Origin: Chromatiales bacterium
GTDB lineage: Bacteria > Pseudomonadota > Gammaproteobacteria > Thiohalomonadales > Thiohalomonadaceae
Direction of reading: 5' to 3'
Length of the DNA: 64,000 nt
Assembly: GCA_003251535.1 (NCBI GenBank)
Contig: QKFD01000076.1
Coordinates: 41,202 to 105,201 of the forward strand
A program made the position numbers and the translations under genes. Of the stretch, positions 36,716 to 44,560 are shown piece after piece (the stretch's first letter is position 1; every line of letters starts with the position of its first letter). The notes beneath the pieces were generated by a model. That model was given only the letters and a program-made list of their open reading frames with translations. It ran no database searches and was not told the origin of the DNA.

Positions 36716-37779
36716 GTTGGCGCCTGCTCGATACCGGCATCCTGCGCGCGGCGGAGAACTTGGCCCTCAACCGCGCCTTACTGGAGGCCCATCAGGCGGG
36801 GGAGGGGGTCGATACCCTGCGCTTTCTGCGCTTCCGCCCATCGGCCCTGCTTGGCTTTCATCAGAGTGCCGAGCAGGAGCTGGAGCTGGAGTTCTGCCGC
36901 CAGCACGGCATTGAGGTGCAGCGGCGCATCACCGGGGGGGGGGCCATCTATTTCGATGAGGGGCAGTTGGGGTGGGAGCTTTATCTCGGCCGCCGTAGCC
37001 TCGGCACCGCCGACATGGGGGCGATTGCCCAGCGCATCTGCGAGGCGGCGGCCCGCGCCATCTCGCAGTTGGGGGTGGAGGCCCGTTTTCGGCCACGCAA
37101 TGACATTGAGGTCGCGGGGCGCAAGATCTCCGGCACTGGCGGGGCGTTTGAGGGGGAGTCGCTGCTCTATCAGGGGACGCTACTGGTGGAGTTTGATGTG
37201 GAGCGGATGGTACAGGCCCTCAAAATCCCAGGGGCAAAGCTGGCCGATAAGGGGCTCTCCTCGGCCCGTGAGCGGGTTACCTCTCTGCAAGAGCTGCTGG
37301 GGGTAGTCCCACCACTGGCGGCGATCCAGCAGGTGCTGGCGGCGGTGTTTGCTGCGGAGTTTGGGGTCGAGTTCCAGCCAGGGGGACTCAATGCCGCTGA
37401 GCAGGGGCGCTATACCCAACTGTTGGCGGAGATGGACTGTGATGAGTGGGTCCAGCAAGTTGCCCGCCCCTTTGCGGAGGTGCCCACCGGCAGCGCCCTA
37501 CATCGCTGCCCGGGCGGTACGCTGCGGGCCGAGGTGCGCATCGACCGGCGGCGCGGGATGTTGAAACAGGTCTGGATCACCGGGGACCTGTTCGTGCGCG
37601 ATCGCCGCCTGCTGCCCGATCTGGAGGCGGCCCTGAAAGAGGTCGCCATCAGTGAGCTGGGACCGCGGATCGAGGTCTTCTTGGCCCAGCGCTCCGCTGA
37701 TCTACTGGCCCTCACCCCAGCCGATTTCACCCAAGTGGTGATGGCGGCGATCCAGGCCGCGGAGGCGGGGCATGGATAG
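36712..37779 (+). CDS. Lipoate-protein ligase of the sHdr-associated type (sLpl(AB))
   Basis: 355-residue ligase that attaches octanoate or lipoate to LbpA. The LplA-type catalytic part shows RRITGGGAIYF and the Lys motif GRKISGTGGAF; a C-terminal accessory domain (~residues 245-340) is fused, as in the one-chain sLpl(AB) form. It overlaps lipS1 by 4 bp and the flavoprotein gene by 8 bp, so all are translated from one message. Context makes LbpA the likely only substrate. Confidence 0.88.
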   Translation: MSWRLLDTGILRAAENLALNRALLEAHQAGEGVDTLRFLRFRPSALLGFHQSAEQELELEFCRQHGIEVQRRITGGGAIYFDEGQLGWELYLGRRSLGTADMGAIAQRICEAAARAISQLGVEARFRPRNDIEVAGRKISGTGGAFEGESLLYQGTLLVEFDVERMVQALKIPGAKLADKGLSSARERVTSLQELLGVVPPLAAIQQVLAAVFAAEFGVEFQPGGLNAAEQGRYTQLLAEMDCDEWVQQVARPFAEVPTGSALHRCPGGTLRAEVRIDRRRGMLKQVWITGDLFVRDRRLLPDLEAALKEVAISELGPRIEVFLAQRSADLLALTPADFTQVVMAAIQAAEAGHG

Positions 37780-38851
37780 GGTGGATCTCCTGATCATCGG
37801 GTTGGGGCCGGGGGGGGCTGCGGCAGCTGCGGTGGCGGCGGAGGGGGGGCTGACGGTGTTGGGCATCGATCGGCGTCCCCATCTGGGCGAGCCTATCCAG
37901 TGCGCCGAGTTTGTCCCACTGCCCCTGGGTCGTTGGGCCCAGGCACCAGGCGTGATCCGGCAGGCGGTGCGGCGTATGCGCACCTATCTGCCATCGGGTG
38001 AGAGCCGCTGGACCGAATCCCCCGGTTTGATGATCGATCGCGCCCGTTTCGACCGCGCCATTGCCGGGCGTGCTGAGGCCGCAGGGGGTCGCCTGCTGCC
38101 GGCCACCCGTCTGTTGGACCTAGATCTCGCCCGGGGCATTGCCTGGGTCGAGGAGGGGGGGCGGGAGCGGCAGATCGGTTTCAGATTACTTATCGCCGCC
38201 GATGGTCCCCACTCGACGGTGGCCCGTCTCTTGGGGCTGCCGCCGCTGCCTTGCATCACCACCCGGCAGTACCGCGTGCCGCTGGAGCAGCCGTTGGATG
38301 AGCTGCTGGTTTGGCTCGGAAGTGCCTACCCGGGGGGCTACGCCTGGTGTTTCCCGCGCAAAAGCAAGGCCAACCTTGGCGTGGGGGCCGATAAACGCTA
38401 CTGCGGTGATCTCAAGCGCCCCTTGGCGGCGCTGCACCAGCAGTTGGTGGCGGAGGGGCTGGTGGGAGAGACCATTATTAGTCGTACCGGTGGGGCCATT
38501 CCGGTCGGAGGTCTGCGCCCCCAATTGGTGATCGGTTCCGCTCTGTTGGTGGGTGATGCCGCTGGCCTAACCCACCCCATCTCTGGGGCCGGGATCGCCG
38601 CTGCGGTGGTCTCCGGTGAGCTGGCGGGGCGTGCGGTGGTACGGGCCTTGGCCGGGGCAGGGGAGGCGGCGCTGGTTGAATACGCCACGGAGCTACATGA
38701 GCAGTTTGGCCCGAGCTTGGCGCGGGCCGTGGCGCGGCGGGAGGGGCTGCTCGATGGCGATCTCGATGCGGATGCAGTCCAACGACGCGGTTGGTTTGCC
38801 TTCCCCGAATATTATGCCGAACCTTCAGAGGGGGGCGCAGTGACCTCGTGA
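37772..38851 (+). CDS. Geranylgeranyl-reductase-like FAD oxidoreductase of the lipoate cluster
   Basis: 359-residue flavoprotein of the geranylgeranyl reductase family. The N-terminal FAD-binding motif is LLIIGLGPGGAAAA; a second FAD motif lies in VGDAAGLTHPISGAGI (near residue 265). The CAEFVP motif near residue 48 is typical of the family. It is translationally coupled to the ligase, with lipS2 40 bp downstream. A role in lipoate assembly, for example as electron source for the radical SAM pair, is more likely than lipid reduction. That role is inference from context. Confidence 0.82.
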   Translation: MDRVDLLIIGLGPGGAAAAAVAAEGGLTVLGIDRRPHLGEPIQCAEFVPLPLGRWAQAPGVIRQAVRRMRTYLPSGESRWTESPGLMIDRARFDRAIAGRAEAAGGRLLPATRLLDLDLARGIAWVEEGGRERQIGFRLLIAADGPHSTVARLLGLPPLPCITTRQYRVPLEQPLDELLVWLGSAYPGGYAWCFPRKSKANLGVGADKRYCGDLKRPLAALHQQLVAEGLVGETIISRTGGAIPVGGLRPQLVIGSALLVGDAAGLTHPISGAGIAAAVVSGELAGRAVVRALAGAGEAALVEYATELHEQFGPSLARAVARREGLLDGDLDADAVQRRGWFAFPEYYAEPSEGGAVTS

Positions 38852-38891
38852 GGCACTGCACCTGCCCCTTTATCTAGATCAGGAGCCGTTC

Positions 38892-40031
38892 ATGAGCGCC
38901 ACTGTTGAGGGTGTCCCTCTCCATCTCTATCGACCTGACCCCCATATTCGGACCCCTGCGATGCGTTCGCCGGAGTGGGTTCAGCTCTCCACCGCGGCCG
39001 CCATCACGCTGGGTCTGGTGCCTGGGGTGATGCATCGGGTTGACTGCACCCACTGCCTCAATCTGCTGGTGACCTATCCCGAGGGGTGCCGGGCCAACTG
39101 TGCCTACTGTGGTCTAGCGCGCCACCGCGAGGAGTCGCGTGACTTTGCCGATCGCAACTTTATTCGGGTGGATTGGCCCACTGCCCGGATGGCCGAGGTG
39201 ATCGCCCGGGTCGAAGCGGGGGGGGATCGGGGCCGGTTCGAGCGCATGTGCATCTCCATGATCACCCATCCCCACTCCAACAACGACACGTTGGCACTGC
39301 TGCGACAGTGGGTGGCGGCACTGCCGACCATTCCGGTCTCCATCCTCTCCAACCCCACGACCCTGACCTACGATGACCTGGTGACCCTCCGGGAAGAGGG
39401 GGCGGATATCTTCACCGTGGCGCTCGATGCGGCGACGGAGGCCATCTTTGAGCGTACCCGTGGCCGAGGGGTCGAGAGTCCTCACCAATGGGAGCACTAC
39501 TGGCAGGTGCTGCACTGGGCGGCGGAGATCTATGGTCCAGAGCGCTTTGGGGTCCATCTCATCTGCGGGATGGGGGAGAGTGAGCAGGAGATGTTGCAGG
39601 TGTGCCAACGGGTCAAGGACCTGGGGGGCCATAACCATCTATTCGCCTTTTTCCCGGAGCAGGGCTCCTTGATGGAGGGGTGGCCGCCGGTGGATCGCGC
39701 CCAGTGGCGCCGGGTCCAGCTAGGACGTTACCTCATCGACTATGCGGGTGTGCGGGTGGAGGCGATGGGTTTCACCGCCGCAGGTCAGGTGGAGACGTTC
39801 GGCTTGGCGCCGGCCGCCCTGGAACGTGTCATCGCCAGTGGCACCCCCTTCCGCACCTCTGGCTGCCCCGGTCGGGGAGAGGCCGATGTCTCTGCCTGCA
39901 ACCGCCCCTACGGTGACTCCACCCCGAGTGATGTCCGCTCCTATCCCCACCCCCTGGATAGCGCCGATATCGCCATCGTCCGCCGCCAATTGGCGGGGGA
40001 AGAGGTGGGCACCTTGGCGAGCGATGAGTGA
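38892..40031 (+). CDS. lipS2: Lipoyl synthase component LipS2 (radical SAM)
   Basis: 379-residue radical SAM protein, partner of LipS1. The S-adenosylmethionine cluster motif is C66-x3-C70-x2-C73 (CRANCAYC). An upstream pair in CTHC (C52, C55) and a C-terminal Cys-rich segment (SGCPGRGEADVSAC) are candidate auxiliary cluster ligands. The ATG is preceded by AGGAG. Last gene of the lbpA-lipS1-ligase-flavoprotein-lipS2 unit. Confidence 0.9.
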   Translation: MSATVEGVPLHLYRPDPHIRTPAMRSPEWVQLSTAAAITLGLVPGVMHRVDCTHCLNLLVTYPEGCRANCAYCGLARHREESRDFADRNFIRVDWPTARMAEVIARVEAGGDRGRFERMCISMITHPHSNNDTLALLRQWVAALPTIPVSILSNPTTLTYDDLVTLREEGADIFTVALDAATEAIFERTRGRGVESPHQWEHYWQVLHWAAEIYGPERFGVHLICGMGESEQEMLQVCQRVKDLGGHNHLFAFFPEQGSLMEGWPPVDRAQWRRVQLGRYLIDYAGVRVEAMGFTAAGQVETFGLAPAALERVIASGTPFRTSGCPGRGEADVSACNRPYGDSTPSDVRSYPHPLDSADIAIVRRQLAGEEVGTLASDE

Positions 40032-40456
40032 CGCCATGCCCTCTGCCCTGATCTAGGGACCTCCCTTCAAGCCGTACCAGGAGATCGGCCAGCCGATCTC
40101 CTCTCTCCTCCCCCGCAATTTCTCCCCAAAATCCCTATCTGCTGAGAGGGCTTTAAGCGCATCTCCCTGCCCGACACGCTCCCACAATGGGGATATTGCA
40201 CGGCGCACTAGAGATAGGACACCGCCTGTGGGATCGGGGCGATCCCCCATTTTTATTGGGCTTGTGTGCTAAACCCAAAAAAATTTGATACCAGGGTAAG
40301 TAGACATCCATTTGCAGAGAGTGGAAAGCAGCGCCTAATATCCAGCCGATATCAAGCCGATGGCTTGAAAAACAAAAATGATACCGGCGGTCGCCACGAT
40401 TTCATCTGACCCCACGGATATCACCAATAACAAGCACCACCTAGGAGGATTGTCCG
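40032..40456. other. Intergenic region between lipS2 and porin gene
   Basis: 425 bp. It contains the two hairpins after lipS2 and then an AT-rich leader (from ~40270) that probably carries the porin promoter. I could not fix a -35/-10 pair with confidence. A ribosome-binding site AGGAGG lies just before ATG 40457. No coding sequence seen. Confidence 0.5.
40079..40102. terminator. Perfect 10-bp hairpin after lipS2
   Basis: AGGAGATCGG-CCAG-CCGATCTCCT, 47 bp past the lipS2 stop, followed by CTCTCCTCCCC. It could terminate or protect the 3' end of the lipoate operon message. A weaker hairpin with a T-rich tail (GGGATC-GGGGC-GATCCC at 40230-40257) lies further downstream. Confidence 0.5.
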
Positions 40457-41878
40457 ATGTCGTATTCCAAGCGGCTATTGGCCGCTGCTATCTCTTGCGC
40501 CCTTGCCCCAGCCACCGCCTTTGCAACCAACGGCATGAATATGCCGGGCTACGGCCCCATCGCCGGTGGTGTGGGCGGTGCCTCGTTCGCCTATGACAAC
40601 GGCACGGCAGGGGTCATGAACAACCCGGCGACCTTGGGGTTGATGCCGGAGGGCAACCGGATCGATGCCGCTGTTGCTGAGCTGCGCCCTGATGTCCAAT
40701 CGAGTTTTGGGAGTGAAGATTGGAACTCCGGTGGCGACTCCTACCTGATGCCTGCCTTCGGTTGGATGCAGCACCGCGGTAAGTTCACCTATGGCGCCGG
40801 CATGTTCGCACAGGGTGGGATGGGTACCGAATATAAGCGTGCCCCAGGTGCCGCCATGACGGCGATGGGCATGATGGCCGGTGGCGCAGGGCAAGACGCC
40901 ACGATGACCGCTTATGGTTGGGAGGAGCGCTCCGAGGTGGGCGTGGGGCGCCTCATCTTCCCGCTGGCCTACAACGTCGATGACCAGCTCACCATCGGTG
41001 GTAGCCTCGATATGGTCTGGGCCACGATGGACCTGAAGATGGCGATGCCGGGTCAGATGATGCAGGACATGATGCCGGGGGGGAGCCAGCAGCTGGGGAT
41101 CATCAACGGCTCCATGGTGGATGCGCTGATGGGGCAGATGCAGTCCGGCAATATTACCGGCCTGTGGGGTGGCTACTTCGACTTCAGCGACAACAGCGAT
41201 TTCTGGGGCGAGACCTCGGCGACGGGCTTTGCCGGCAAACTGGGTGTGGTCTACCGCATCAACTCCAATTTCTCCGTTGGCGCAACCTACCACTCGATCA
41301 CCGATCTCGGTGACCTCGACGGTGATGCCACCGTCTCCATGGCAGTGGAGACCCCGGCAGGCACGGCGGTGATGCCGGTGAAGGGCAAGATCTCCATCCG
41401 CGATTTCCAGTGGCCGGAGACCTACGGTATCGGTATGGCCTACCAGACCGATCGCCTGATGTTTGCCCTCGATGTGAAGCAGATCAACTGGTCGGACGTG
41501 ATGGATAAGTTCACCATGTCCTTCACCGCTAAAGAGGGTGGTTTCGCCGGCACCAACATGAACGCCACCCTGAAGCAGAACTGGGATGATCAGGTGGTGG
41601 TGATGACCGGCGTGGCCTACCGCGCCACCGACGCCCTGACCCTGCGTGTGGGGGCCAATATCGCCGACAACCCCGTTCCCAACTCCACGGTGAACTACCT
41701 CTTCCCGGCCATCACCGAAGAGCACTACACCGTCGGCTTCGGTTACGCCTTCAGCGCCCAGAGCGACGTCAACTTCTCCTACGCCTATGCACCAGAGGTG
41801 AAGGTGAGCACGCCGCAGGGGCTCGATATCAGCCATGAGCAGAGCTTCTGGCAGCTGATGTACAGCTACAGCTTCTAA
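40457..41878 (+). CDS. FadL/OmpP1-family outer-membrane channel
   Basis: 473-residue outer-membrane beta-barrel. A signal peptide ends at AFA-TNG. The FadL N-terminal hatch is recognisable (GAGG-like GGVGGASFAYDNGTAGVMNNPATLGLM), with many amphipathic strands and a C-terminal aromatic residue (MYSYSF). The family moves hydrophobic compounds across the outer membrane. Methionine-rich loops near residues 125-230 are unusual. Standing next to sulfur-carrier genes, it could take up hydrophobic sulfur species, but that is speculation. A strong terminator follows. Confidence 0.9.
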   Translation: MSYSKRLLAAAISCALAPATAFATNGMNMPGYGPIAGGVGGASFAYDNGTAGVMNNPATLGLMPEGNRIDAAVAELRPDVQSSFGSEDWNSGGDSYLMPAFGWMQHRGKFTYGAGMFAQGGMGTEYKRAPGAAMTAMGMMAGGAGQDATMTAYGWEERSEVGVGRLIFPLAYNVDDQLTIGGSLDMVWATMDLKMAMPGQMMQDMMPGGSQQLGIINGSMVDALMGQMQSGNITGLWGGYFDFSDNSDFWGETSATGFAGKLGVVYRINSNFSVGATYHSITDLGDLDGDATVSMAVETPAGTAVMPVKGKISIRDFQWPETYGIGMAYQTDRLMFALDVKQINWSDVMDKFTMSFTAKEGGFAGTNMNATLKQNWDDQVVVMTGVAYRATDALTLRVGANIADNPVPNSTVNYLFPAITEEHYTVGFGYAFSAQSDVNFSYAYAPEVKVSTPQGLDISHEQSFWQLMYSYSF

Positions 41879-41910
41879 GCGACGCGGATTCAGCGAAATC
41901 CCTTGGAGTG

Positions 41911-41949
41911 AAAAGGGGTGTAGGGCGAAATGCCCTGCACCCCTTTTTT
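41911..41949 (+). terminator. Strong Rho-independent terminator after the FadL-type gene
   Basis: 16-bp stem AAAAGGGGTGTAGGGC / GCCCTGCACCCCTTTT with a 5-nt loop and one G-U pair, followed by T residues, 32 bp beyond the stop. Confidence 0.95.
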
Positions 41950-42165
41950 CATGTTTTGGGTTTTTTGAGATCCGATAATGGAGGCTTCATCAGGGGATGG
42001 CGCTACCACACTCTTCCGCTGTTAGACGCTTCTGTCCAGAGGGGTGCCGGTGATAAGGTGAGTACGCCGCGTTGGGCGGCAGGAGACGGGGGCAACCCCG
42101 CTTGCTATGGAGCGGCATCGGCCGGTTTCCGCCATCAACTGCGTCCCCAACCATGGATCCGTGCC

Positions 42166-42696
42166 ATGAAGCCCAAAATTACCCCAATCAATCAAGAGAT
42201 TGAGATCCTGCCTAACCAGATGATCGTCAGCAAGACCGATCTGGCGGGCCGCATCACCTATGTCAACCGCACCTTCATGAAGGTGGCCGACTACACCGAG
42301 CCCCAACTACTTGGGGTGCAGCACAACATCATCCGCCACCCCGATATGCCGCGTGGGGTCTTTCGATTCCTGTGGAGCACCTTGAAGGAGGGGCGTGAGT
42401 TCTTTGGCTACGTGAAGAACATGACCTCCAGTGGCGCCTATTACTGGGTCTTTGCCAACGTCACGCCTGACCGCGATGCCGAAGGGAAGGTGCAAGGCTA
42501 CTACTCGGTGCGACGTAGCGCGCCGGACTCGGCCATCAAGGCCATCATCCCGCTCTATAACGAGATGGTGCGCATCGAGCGTGCCACTCCAGTCGCGGAG
42601 GCGCCCGATGCCTCGCTGCGCTGGCTGCTGCAACACCTGGCCAAGAGTGGCCAGAACTATGAAGAGCTGATGCTCGGTCTGTATCAAAACCCGTAG
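42166..42696 (+). CDS. Stand-alone PAS-domain protein (Aer/CetB-like)
   Basis: 176-residue soluble protein made almost only of an Aer-type PAS domain: ITYVNRTFMKVADYTEPQLL, NIIRHPDMPRGVFRFLW, then YYWVFANVTP. These match the FAD-binding PAS of the aerotaxis receptor Aer and of Campylobacter CetB. The usual family start fits ATG at 42166 although the ribosome-binding site is weak. The next gene, 34 bp away, is a chemoreceptor lacking a periplasmic or PAS sensor, so the two probably form a split energy-taxis receptor. Confidence 0.85.
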   Translation: MKPKITPINQEIEILPNQMIVSKTDLAGRITYVNRTFMKVADYTEPQLLGVQHNIIRHPDMPRGVFRFLWSTLKEGREFFGYVKNMTSSGAYYWVFANVTPDRDAEGKVQGYYSVRRSAPDSAIKAIIPLYNEMVRIERATPVAEAPDASLRWLLQHLAKSGQNYEELMLGLYQNP

Positions 42697-42730
42697 CCGT
42701 CGATAGCCATCGATTCCAGAAGGGGCCGCC

Positions 42731-44209
42731 ATGCGCCGACACGTCAGTGCGAACATCCCGTTCTTGCGCACCGAGATATTCATCGCCTGTGCAGGTTTCT
42801 TTGTCGTCATCTCCATCTTGGCTGGGATCAACCTGTGGCGAACAGGCATCAGCTGGGAGATGTTGGTGCTAGTGATTGTGGCGCTGATCTTCTCCGTCTA
42901 CGTCTGGCATATGGCCCAGAAGCCGCTGGAGATCTTGCGCCTCATGCAGCAGATGCTGGAGGCCTCCTGCAAAGGGGTGCTCTACCAACGCATTACTGAG
43001 ACCCGCGGATTAGGTGAGTTGGGGCGGGTGGCGTGGCAGTTGAATGAGTTTTTTGATCTGGTGGAGACCTACTTTAAAGAGGTCAATACCGTCTTTCTGC
43101 GGGTGGCCAGGGGTGAATTCCATCGGCACGCCATCGGTGCTGGATTGCCGGGGCAGTTGGCGGAGTCACTGCGTCAGATCAATCTGGCGGTGGACGCCAT
43201 GGAGAAGAACGTGGAGTACGTCTCCCGTAACCAACTGCTCTCCCAGCTCCATGAGATCAACACGACCAATCTCACCGCCAATCTTCAGCACACCCAGTCT
43301 GATCTCGTCGAGGTGAATCGAGAGATGGATGGGGTGGAGGCGATCGCCCAGCGCACTGCTCAGGCGGCCCTGGAGAGTCGTGATACGGTGGACACCATCC
43401 ACGGTTCACTAGGGGAGATCTTCGCCAATAGTAGCGATGCCTCCAACGTGGCGCAGTCGCTGCACCAGGAGAGTGAGGATGTCTTCAAGGCGCTGAAGCT
43501 CATTGCCGACATCGCCTCGCAGACCAATCTGCTGGCGCTCAACGCCTCCATTGAAGCAGCGCGGGCGGGGGAGCAGGGGCGGGGGTTCGCCGTGGTGGCC
43601 GATGAGGTGAAGTCCCTTTCTGAGCGGACGCAGGCGGCCACCAGCGAGATCAAGACTACTCTCGATCGCTTCCGCTCGCGGGTGGAGGAGATGGTCTCCA
43701 AGGCGGGGGTTACCCGGGAGCGGGCTGGCGAGGTCAATAGTGTGGTAACGGAGTTCCACCAGCGCTTCACCGACTTCTCCCAGGCGGCCCATGAGACCAT
43801 CGCCTCCATCGCCCGGGCGCGGGATCGCTCCTTTGGCTCGCTGGTGAAGGTGGACCACATCATCTACAAACAGAATGGCTATACCGCGTTGGCGGATCAC
43901 GGTCATGAGGCGGCGGTGGCCGCCGCGGCGGTGGACCACACCCAGTGCCGCTTTGGGCGCTGGTTTTACGAAGGTCCGGGGCGCGAACGGTTCCAACACA
44001 CACCGGCCTACAGTGCCATGGATCTCCCCCACCAAGCGGTGCACCGCCACGTGCAGCGGGCCATCGCCATGGGGCTGGAGGATTGGCAGCATGACGAGGC
44101 GCTACGGCACGGCATCATCGACAACATTCGCCTGGCCGAAGAGGCGAGCGCAGAGGTGATGCGGCTGGTGGACTCCATGACAGAGCAGCGGGAGCGAGGG
44201 CTGCGCTGA
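42731..44209 (+). CDS. Methyl-accepting chemotaxis protein with CZB zinc-binding domain (CetA-like)
   Basis: 492-residue chemoreceptor. Two hydrophobic segments near residues 15-33 and 39-58 have almost no periplasmic part between them, so sensing is unlikely to be external. A HAMP-like linker leads to the signalling tip [20 protein letters not shown]. The C-terminus is a CZB domain ([14 protein letters not shown], then HQAVHRHV), which binds zinc and can respond to redox state or hypochlorous acid. Together with the preceding PAS protein it resembles the CetB-CetA energy-taxis pair. Confidence 0.88.
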   Translation: MRRHVSANIPFLRTEIFIACAGFFVVISILAGINLWRTGISWEMLVLVIVALIFSVYVWHMAQKPLEILRLMQQMLEASCKGVLYQRITETRGLGELGRVAWQLNEFFDLVETYFKEVNTVFLRVARGEFHRHAIGAGLPGQLAESLRQINLAVDAMEKNVEYVSRNQLLSQLHEINTTNLTANLQHTQSDLVEVNREMDGVEAIAQRTAQAALESRDTVDTIHGSLGEIFANSSDASNVAQSLHQESEDVFKALKLIADIASQTNLLALNASIEAARAGEQGRGFAVVADEVKSLSERTQAATSEIKTTLDRFRSRVEEMVSKAGVTRERAGEVNSVVTEFHQRFTDFSQAAHETIASIARARDRSFGSLVKVDHIIYKQNGYTALADHGHEAAVAAAAVDHTQCRFGRWFYEGPGRERFQHTPAYSAMDLPHQAVHRHVQRAIAMGLEDWQHDEALRHGIIDNIRLAEEASAEVMRLVDSMTEQRERGLR

Positions 44210-44560
44210 CGGTCCCGCGCAGAGGCTAGGGCGCCCCGGCCCTGGCCTCTTCTGGGATCCCTCTACCATCACAAGCCCCAGGGTACGCCCCCCCTCTCCG
44301 TGAGCCGCATGGCCCCAGCGGCTCGCTAGGGGAGGGGCCCCCGGTGGCCCACAGTAAACCCAGCCGCTGGTTGGGCGGTGGGTGCGAACGGGTCACCGTT
44401 TTTTTTCACCCTGTCGTGCGAACGGCTTCTCATCTTCCGCTAGACTGCGCCCCTTCCCACCCTCCGCCGCCAACAACGCCATAAACCGGGCTGTCAATTC
44501 GGGGAAAAAAGTTTATACTCGGCCAATAGTTAGTCACTATTTCTTAAGTGCAGGTTTAAC
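44210..44560. other. Intergenic region upstream of ftsK
   Basis: 351 bp. It contains GC-rich inverted repeats (AGCCGC...GCGGCT near 44302-44324), a short hairpin with an 8-T run (AACGG-GTCA-CCGTTTTTTTT, 44384-44405) that may terminate the chemoreceptor transcript, and the ftsK promoter. No coding sequence seen. Confidence 0.55.
44491..44519 (+). promoter_or_regulatory. Predicted sigma-70 promoter of ftsK
   Basis: -35 CTGTCA (44491-44496), a 17-bp spacer, -10 TATACT (44514-44519). The start codon is ~35 bp beyond the expected transcription start. Confidence 0.6.

Noticed and set aside
40475..41836. Very long open frame antisense to the FadL-type gene
   Set aside because: GC-rich third-position effect; His/Gly-rich translation without motifs, fully inside a clear beta-barrel gene with signal peptide and terminator.
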